Source: VAZQ01 sp036555745
GTDB lineage: Bacteria; Pseudomonadota; Alphaproteobacteria; Rhizobiales; Xanthobacteraceae
Direction: 5' to 3'
NCBI GenBank assembly: GCA_036555745.1
Contig: DATBKV010000248.1
Location: 1-5,578 of the forward strand
DNA: 5,578 nucleotides
Below the pieces are notes generated by a model. The model did no database searches and was not told the origin of the DNA. It saw only the letters and a list, made by a program, of their open reading frames with translations. A program made the translations under genes and the position numbers. Below, piece after piece: positions 1-5,578 of this stretch (the first letter of the stretch is position 1; each line of letters starts with the position of its first letter).

Positions 1-433
1 CACCGTGGTGCCGTCATCGGGCAAGGTGCTCACCGGCGGCGTCGACGCCAATGCGCTGCAGCGGCCGAAGCGATTCTTCGGCGCCGCGCGCAACATCGAG
101 GAGGGCGGCTCGCTCACCATCATCGCGACCGCGCTGATCGACACCGGCAGCCGCATGGACGAGGTGATCTTCGAGGAGTTCAAGGGCACCGGCAATTCGG
201 AAATCATCCTGGACCGCAAGGTGGCGGACAAGCGCACCTTCCCGGCCATGGACATCACGCGCTCCGGCACCCGCAAGGAGGAGCTGCTGGTGCCTCCCGA
301 TCAGCTCAAGAAGATGTACATCCTGCGCCGCATCCTCAATCCGATGGGCACTATGGATGCCATCGACTTTTTGCTGGACAAGCTGCGCAACACGAAGAGC
401 AACTCCGAATTCTTCGAGTCGATGAACGCATAG
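1..433 (+). CDS. rho: Transcription termination factor Rho, C-terminal part (5' end outside window)
   Basis: Rho is the hexameric RNA-dependent ATPase/helicase that ends transcription of untranslated RNA in the cytoplasm. Only the last 143 codons are present; the first complete codon begins at base 2 and the stop is TAG 431-433. The fragment aligns by eye almost without gaps to the C-terminal third of E. coli Rho. It begins at TVVPSSGKVLTGG and continues through RPKRFFGAARN to the R-loop DTGSR (bases 140-154), where E. coli has DTGSK; the Lys-to-Arg change is conservative. FKGTGN, which holds the bicyclomycin-contact glycine, is present, as is the RSGTRKEELL segment whose Arg matches the E. 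coli arginine finger R366. The N-terminal RNA-binding domain and Walker motifs lie upstream of the window. The GTG codons near base 5 are internal valines, not the start. The next gene runs convergently, 74 bp away. Identification is very secure. Confidence 0.98.
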   Translation, partial: TVVPSSGKVLTGGVDANALQRPKRFFGAARNIEEGGSLTIIATALIDTGSRMDEVIFEEFKGTGNSEIILDRKVADKRTFPAMDITRSGTRKEELLVPPDQLKKMYILRRILNPMGTMDAIDFLLDKLRNTKSNSEFFESMNA

Positions 434-507
434 GGCGCTGGGCGCCTCGCCGCACAGCCGTATCGCCACGGCGCGCCGCGCGGCTGCGAGGCGTCCGGCG
501 GCACGTG

Positions 508-918
508 CTATTTGTAGAAGCGCAGCGTCTTGAGCCGTGACGACAACGCGAGGCCGTCGAGGCAGGCGCCGGGCTCGCCGGGAACGCAGGCCGCCACGTC
601 GTTCACCAGAATCGAGCCGATCTGGTTGCATTCGCCGTCCACCGGGAATGTCCGCACGATGGTCTTGGCTGGACGCACCGGGCCCATTTCCATGAGCAGG
701 CGGCGCAGAATGCCGCCGTCGACGCCGAAGACGACGACATCGAGCTTGAAGCTTTCGATCGCCACGTCCGACTTGTTCTCGATCACGAAGTTGAGCCGGC
801 AGTGATTGTCGACGGTCTCGATGCTGTTGAGCTCGATCGCCACCTTTTCGTCGGCCGCGGATGCGCACACCGGCAGCAATAGCTGCAGCAGCAGTAGCGC
901 ACGCAAGACTCCACGCAT
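508..918 (-). CDS. Exported four-cysteine protein of unknown function
   Basis: This 136-residue protein has a textbook Sec signal peptide: MRGVLR, a Leu-rich core at residues 7-16, and an ASA|AD type I cleavage site after about residue 21. Cys18 sits in LPVC, which is not a good lipobox, so a lipoprotein is unlikely. The mature part of about 115 residues holds Cys40, 97, 111 and 119, an even number that would allow two disulfides in the periplasm. Alternating hydrophobic stretches such as LNFVIENKS and FKLDVVVFGVDG suggest a small beta-sandwich, but this is inference. I recognise no characterised family. The ATG at 918 is supported by a strong ribosome binding site seven bases upstream and by the signal peptide starting exactly there. 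It reads against rho and in the same direction as the DUF255 gene 193 bp upstream, with a palindromic repeat between them that argues against tight coupling. It is a real gene by codon pattern and signal peptide; its function is unknown. Confidence 0.88.
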   Translation of the reverse strand: MRGVLRALLLLQLLLPVCASAADEKVAIELNSIETVDNHCRLNFVIENKSDVAIESFKLDVVVFGVDGGILRRLLMEMGPVRPAKTIVRTFPVDGECNQIGSILVNDVAACVPGEPGACLDGLALSSRLKTLRFYK

Positions 919-925
919 CTGTCGA

Positions 926-932
926 CCTCCCC
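926..932 (-). promoter_or_regulatory. Ribosome binding site of the exported-protein gene
   Basis: On the minus strand this reads GGGGAGG, seven bases before the ATG at 918. It is a strong Shine-Dalgarno match. It fixes the start of the small exported protein and rules out the longer overlapping minus-strand frame that begins near 1115. Confidence 0.75.
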
Positions 933-939
933 GGTGTGG

Positions 940-989
940 GCGATGATCTCTTCAGAAAACGGTACCCGCTTTTCGGGATCATGCTCCGG
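940..989. repeat. Imperfect palindromic intergenic repeat of rhizobial type
   Basis: The minus strand reads GAGCATGATCCCGAAAAGCG and continues to GATCAT. From memory this closely resembles the short palindromic element scattered between genes in Bradyrhizobium, Mesorhizobium and relatives, typically GAGCATGATC-CGAAAAG-(centre)-CGGTTTTC-GATCATGCTC. Visible pairing on the + strand is: ATGATC 943-948 with GATCAT 977-982; GAAAA 955-959 with TTTTC 970-974; and CGG 960-962 with CCG 966-968 around a TAC loop, with C969 bulged. The outer arm at 940-942 has diverged (GGCG instead of GAGC), so this is an old copy. It lies just upstream of the ribosome binding site of the exported-protein gene and would fold in that gene's 5' leader if transcription starts before it. 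A T6 run follows at 990-995 on the + strand. The family assignment rests on recall and not on a search. Confidence 0.75.
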
Positions 990-1111
990 TTTTTTGACTC
1001 TGCGCACCCTATTGGACAACCGGTTTCCATTCTTCCGGGACATGCGGCGAGCCGCCGCGGCGGGATTGAGAGACCGGCGCCTTCGTGCCGGCCAATCGCG
1101 GCGCTCCCGCG

Positions 1112-3169
<2,058 letters not shown>

Positions 3170-3345
3170 CTGACGATAATACCGGGGCCGGGCATTGGTT
3201 CAGCGGGTGCATTGGCCGAGCCATGCCATTAGAGCACGATGGAACTCGACCACCATATAGGGTGCAAAAGCGGTTTCAGCCGGCTGGTTGCCGCGGCGAT
3301 CGAGGACCGGACCTCCTCGGCGCGGCCCGGTAGAGAAGCAAACTT
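3170..3345. promoter_or_regulatory. Divergent intergenic region between the DUF255 gene and mnmE
   Basis: These 176 bp separate the two divergent starts, so promoters for both genes would be expected here or very near. On the minus strand TATTAT at 3176-3181 is the best -10-like hexamer for the DUF255 gene, but no convincing -35 box stands 16-18 bp away. On the + strand TATAGG at 3256-3261 is a weak -10 candidate for mnmE, also without a matching -35. No clear operator, riboswitch or terminator is visible. The regulatory role is inferred mainly from gene orientation. Confidence 0.4.
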
Positions 3346-4707
3346 GTGACCAGCGATCGCGACACCATCTTCGCCCTCTCCTCCGGCCGGCCGCCGGCGG
3401 CGGTCGCGGTGATTCGCGTCTCCGGAGCTCGGGCACGGCTCGCGCTCGAGGCGCTGATCGGGCGCGTGCCGGTGCCGCGCCGCGCCAGCCTTGCGCGCGT
3501 GCGCGATCCCGCCAGCGGCGAGACCATCGACGAGGGGCTGGCATTGTGGTTTCCGGCTCCGCGCAGCGAGACCGGGGAGGACATGGCGGAGCTGCAGGTG
3601 CACGGCGGCCGCGCCGTGATCGCGGCGGTGCTCGCGGCGCTCGGCAAGCTTGCGGGTCTGCGCCCGGCCGAGGCCGGCGAGTTCACCCGTCGCGCCTTCG
3701 AGCACGGCCGGATGGATTTGCCCGCGGTCGAAGGGCTGGCCGACCTGGTCGCGGCGGAAACCGAGGCGCAGCGTCGCCAGGCCCTGCAGCATCTCAGGGG
3801 CCTGCTCGGCGAGCGTGCCGAGAGCTGGCGGCAGCGGCTGATCGAGATGCTCGCCTTGGTCGAGGCGGGCATCGATTTTCCCGACGAGGACGACGTGCCG
3901 CGGGAGGTGATGGCGCGCGCGCTCGCGCTGGTCGAGCCGCTGGCCGAGGAGATCGGCGCGGCCGGGGCAGGGCAGGGCGAGCGCCTGCGCGAAGGCTTGC
4001 GGGTCGCGATCGCCGGCCCGCCGAACGCTGGCAAGTCGACGCTGTTCAATCGGCTGGCGCGGCGCGAAGCGGCAATCGTCTCTCCGTTCCCGGGAACCAC
4101 ACGCGACGTGCTGGAGCTGCATCTCGATCTCGGCGGTTATCCCGTGACCGTGCTTGATACCGCCGGGATGCGCGAGGCGAACGATCCGGTCGAGCGCGAA
4201 GGGGTGCGGCGCGCCCGCGAACAGGCCGCCGCTGCCGACCTGGTGCTGTGGGTGGTCGACGCCGCCGCGCGCGAGGCCGCGGGCGCCGGCTCTGCGCCTA
4301 CCGTCCAAGCGGGCGCGATGACGTGGCTCCTGGTCAACAAGATCGATCTCTTGCGGGAGCCCCCGACAGCAAGAAATGAATCGATGAACAAGACATATAA
4401 TCAGATTCATTTCATGTCCTGTGCAACCGGGGCGGGGTTGGATGAGCTGGTCGGCGCCTTGGCGCGCTTCGCCGGCGAGTTTTTCCCGGCGGAGCCTGCG
4501 CTGGTCACGCGCGAGCGCCAGCGCGGCCACCTGCGCGAGGCGCTGCTGGCCTTGCGAGCCGCCCAGCAGGCCGGCAAGGAGGGGGCAGAGGAGATCATGG
4601 CGGAGCACCTGCGCCTTGCGGCGCGGGCGCTGGGCAAAGTTCTGGGCCGCGTGGACGTGGAAGACGTTCTCGATGTGATCTTCCGGGATTTCTGCATCGG
4701 CAAATAG
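3346..4707 (+). CDS. mnmE: tRNA uridine-5-carboxymethylaminomethyl(34) synthesis GTPase MnmE (TrmE)
   Basis: MnmE is the GTPase partner of MnmG. In the cytoplasm the complex adds a (carboxymethyl)aminomethyl group to C5 of wobble uridine 34 in certain tRNAs, using a methylene-tetrahydrofolate one-carbon unit. The 453 residues match the usual length (E. coli 454). The N-terminal folate-binding domain starts TIFALSSG and ends near AGEFTRRAF (110-118). The G domain shows G1 GPPNAGKST (224-232, with Asn227 at the potassium-coordinating position), G2 TTRD (251-254), G3 DTAG (271-274), G4 NKID (331-334) and G5 near SCATG (358-362). The C-terminal CIGK (450-453), needed for modification in the family, is intact. 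The start is GTG 3346: an in-frame TAG at 3331 leaves no other start upstream, and AGAGAAG at 3332-3338 is a fair ribosome binding site. Residues 343-357, between G4 and G5, are encoded by unusually AT-rich DNA with an inverted repeat, yet the loop length is ordinary. The gene is very probably functional and linked to mnmG, which follows 145 bp downstream. Confidence 0.98.
   Translation: MTSDRDTIFALSSGRPPAAVAVIRVSGARARLALEALIGRVPVPRRASLARVRDPASGETIDEGLALWFPAPRSETGEDMAELQVHGGRAVIAAVLAALGKLAGLRPAEAGEFTRRAFEHGRMDLPAVEGLADLVAAETEAQRRQALQHLRGLLGERAESWRQRLIEMLALVEAGIDFPDEDDVPREVMARALALVEPLAEEIGAAGAGQGERLREGLRVAIAGPPNAGKSTLFNRLARREAAIVSPFPGTTRDVLELHLDLGGYPVTVLDTAGMREANDPVEREGVRRAREQAAAADLVLWVVDAAAREAAGAGSAPTVQAGAMTWLLVNKIDLLREPPTARNESMNKTYNQIHFMSCATGAGLDELVGALARFAGEFFPAEPALVTRERQRGHLREALLALRAAQQAGKEGAEEIMAEHLRLAARALGKVLGRVDVEDVLDVIFRDFCIGK
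4373..4413. repeat. Inverted repeat in an AT-rich patch inside mnmE
   Basis: GAAATGAATC at 4373-4382 and GATTCATTTC at 4404-4413 are perfect 10-bp inverted copies separated by 21 bp. The surrounding 45 bases (4371-4415) contain only 12 G or C, about 27 percent, inside a gene that is around 70 percent GC. The patch uses codons such as AGA, ACA, TAT, AAT and ATT that are scarce in the flanking sequence. It codes for a variable loop of the GTPase domain and keeps the frame. Both arms contain GANTC, the CcrM methylation sequence of alphaproteobacteria. The repeat is directly visible; any function is unknown. Confidence 0.7.
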
Positions 4708-4758
4708 CGATCGAATAAGCGCGAATCGGTGCCGCGCGTTAGAAATCGCTGCCCTCGA

Positions 4759-4774
4759 TGTTTCACGTGAAACA
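4759..4774. promoter_or_regulatory. parS: parS centromere site (ParB-binding palindrome)
   Basis: TGTTTCACGTGAAACA is a perfect 16-bp palindrome identical to the consensus chromosomal parS site recognised by ParB proteins across bacteria. ParB binds it, spreads or slides as a CTP-dependent clamp, and is acted on by ParA to segregate newly replicated origins; it also loads SMC in many species. The site lies in the mnmE-mnmG gap, and in alphaproteobacteria the mnmG-rsmG-parA-parB block is normally close to the origin, so position and sequence agree. parA and parB themselves are not in the window. It is the only match I see here. Confidence 0.93.
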
Positions 4775-4840
4775 CCGCGCCGATGCCGACGAGCAGCACC
4801 AAAATGGACGGTTCTCGCGTGCTCGGCTAGAAGCGCCGCC

Positions 4841-4846
4841 GGAGAG
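4841..4846 (+). promoter_or_regulatory. Ribosome binding site of mnmG
   Basis: GGAGAG stands six bases before the ATG at 4853 and sets the mnmG start. The stretch between the mnmE stop and this site shows no convincing promoter and no hairpin with a T-tract, so mnmG could be read from the mnmE promoter or from one not recognised here. Confidence 0.7.
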
Positions 4847-4852
4847 AGCTCA

Positions 4853-5578
4853 ATGACCGTGCATTACGACGTCATCGTCGTGGGAGGCGGCCACGCCGGC
4901 TGCGAGGCCGCCGCCGCGGCTGCGCGCATGGGCGCGAGCACCGGGCTGGTGACCCATCGCTTTGCGACCATCGGCGCCATGTCATGCAATCCGGCGATTG
5001 GAGGGCTCGGCAAGGGGCACCTCGTGCGCGAGGTCGACGCGCTCGACGGCCTGATGGGGCGCGTGGCCGATCGCGCCGGCATTCAGTTTCGCGTGCTCAA
5101 TCGCCGCAAGGGGCCGGCGGTGCGTGGCCCGCGCGCCCAGGCCGACCGCAAGCTTTACGCCGCCGCCATGCAGCAGACGATCCGCGAGACTGCCAATCTG
5201 GCCGTCATCGAGGCCGAGGCGGAGGACCTCGACGTGGCTGACGGGCGAGTTGCGGGCCTGAGACTCGCGGACGGGCGCAGGCTCGGCGCTGGGGCTGTGG
5301 TATTGACCACCGGAACCTTCCTGCGCGGCCTCATTCATATCGGCGAGCGGCAGATTCCGGCTGGACGGGTAGGGGAGGCGCCGGCCCTGGGCCTCTCGGC
5401 AATACTCGAGCGGCTCGGATTGGTGCTCGGGCGGCTTAAGACCGGCACCCCGCCGCGGCTCGACGGCCGCACCATCGATTGGGCGGCGGTGGAGATGCAG
5501 CCCGGTGACGAGCCCCCGGAGCCGTTCTCGGTGCTGACCGAGCGCATCACGACGCCCCAGCTTCAATGCGGCATCACC
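4853..5578 (+). CDS. mnmG: tRNA uridine-5-carboxymethylaminomethyl(34) synthesis enzyme MnmG (GidA), N-terminal part
   Basis: MnmG is the FAD- and NADH-using partner of MnmE in wobble-uridine modification of tRNA. The frame is open from ATG 4853 to the last base, giving 242 residues of an enzyme usually about 620-630 long; the rest lies beyond the window. Visible hallmarks: the dinucleotide-binding glycines GGGHAGCEAA (11-20), MSCNPAIGGLGKGHLVREVD (43-62) with the conserved Cys45 (E. coli Cys47), GIQFRVLN (76-83), KGPAVRGPRAQADR (86-99), LTTGTF (151-156) and GRLKTGTPPR (193-202). Alignment by eye to E. coli MnmG is continuous to the end, where QLQCGIT matches the VPCYIT region. The start is backed by a GGAGAG ribosome binding site and by MTVHYDVIVVGGG being the normal family N-terminus. 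The gene directly follows the parS site. In related genomes rsmG, parA and parB come next, which is expectation and not seen here. No frameshift is apparent. Confidence 0.97.
   Translation, partial: MTVHYDVIVVGGGHAGCEAAAAAARMGASTGLVTHRFATIGAMSCNPAIGGLGKGHLVREVDALDGLMGRVADRAGIQFRVLNRRKGPAVRGPRAQADRKLYAAAMQQTIRETANLAVIEAEAEDLDVADGRVAGLRLADGRRLGAGAVVLTTGTFLRGLIHIGERQIPAGRVGEAPALGLSAILERLGLVLGRLKTGTPPRLDGRTIDWAAVEMQPGDEPPEPFSVLTERITTPQLQCGIT

Noticed and set aside
434..507. Possible terminator between the convergent rho and exported-protein genes: CAGCCG 455-460 pairs with CGGCTG 481-486, and GGCGC 434-438 with GCGCC 442-446
   Set aside because: The stems are short and no T-run follows on either strand, so they cannot be told apart from chance pairing in GC-rich DNA.
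14..1030. 338-codon minus-strand frame spanning rho, the exported-protein gene and the repeat
   Set aside because: It overlaps two well-supported genes in another frame and is low-complexity Arg/Ala-rich, so it is a GC-driven shadow.
3229..3278. Possible second copy of the palindromic repeat (TTAGAGCACGAT and GCAAAAGCGGTTTC)
   Set aside because: Only short pieces resemble the element, the spacing does not fit, and the closing GATCATGCTC arm is absent.
4396..4401. TATAAT inside mnmE as a -10 promoter box
   Set aside because: No -35-like hexamer at suitable spacing, and the hexamer is expected by chance in an AT-rich patch.
3229..4608. 459-codon open frame on the minus strand opposite mnmE
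   Set aside because: It is an antisense shadow created by high-GC codon bias. It has no recognisable motifs, and mnmE on the + strand is unambiguous.
4716..4741. GCGCG / CGCGC hairpin after the mnmE stop as a terminator
   Set aside because: Only five base pairs with a nine-base loop and no T-tract; not enough to call.

Overview
The window looks like the chromosome of a GC-rich alphaproteobacterium, most likely Hyphomicrobiales (Bradyrhizobium/Rhodopseudomonas/Xanthobacteraceae-like). Three things point there: the protein sequences, the rho - mnmE - mnmG neighbourhood that in this class normally lies beside rsmG-parA-parB near the replication origin, and a diverged copy of a palindromic intergenic repeat common in rhizobial genomes. 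I cannot name a genus from sequence alone.

Layout: (1) 1-433, + strand: the 3' end of rho. (2) 508-918, - strand: a 136-residue exported protein of unknown function with a clear signal peptide and four cysteines in the mature part. (3) 919-1111: a non-coding gap holding an imperfect palindromic repeat (about 940-989). (4) 1112-3169, - strand: a complete DUF255/YyaL-type thioredoxin-domain protein. (5) 3170-3345: a short divergent intergenic region. (6) 3346-4707, + strand: complete mnmE with a GTG start. (7) 4708-4852: a gap carrying a perfect 16-bp parS site. (8) 4853-5578, + strand: the first 242 codons of mnmG, cut off by the window end.

MnmE and MnmG form one complex that modifies U34 of tRNA, so regions 6-8 are a functional unit. 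The parS site shows that this DNA also serves as a chromosome-segregation loading site for ParB. Regions 2 and 4 run against the flanking housekeeping genes and have no evident functional tie to them.

No phage, transposase, CRISPR, tRNA or rRNA signal is visible. This is mostly an ordinary housekeeping region. The items most worth a second look are the parS site, the palindromic repeat, an AT-rich inverted repeat inside mnmE, and the uncharacterised exported protein.
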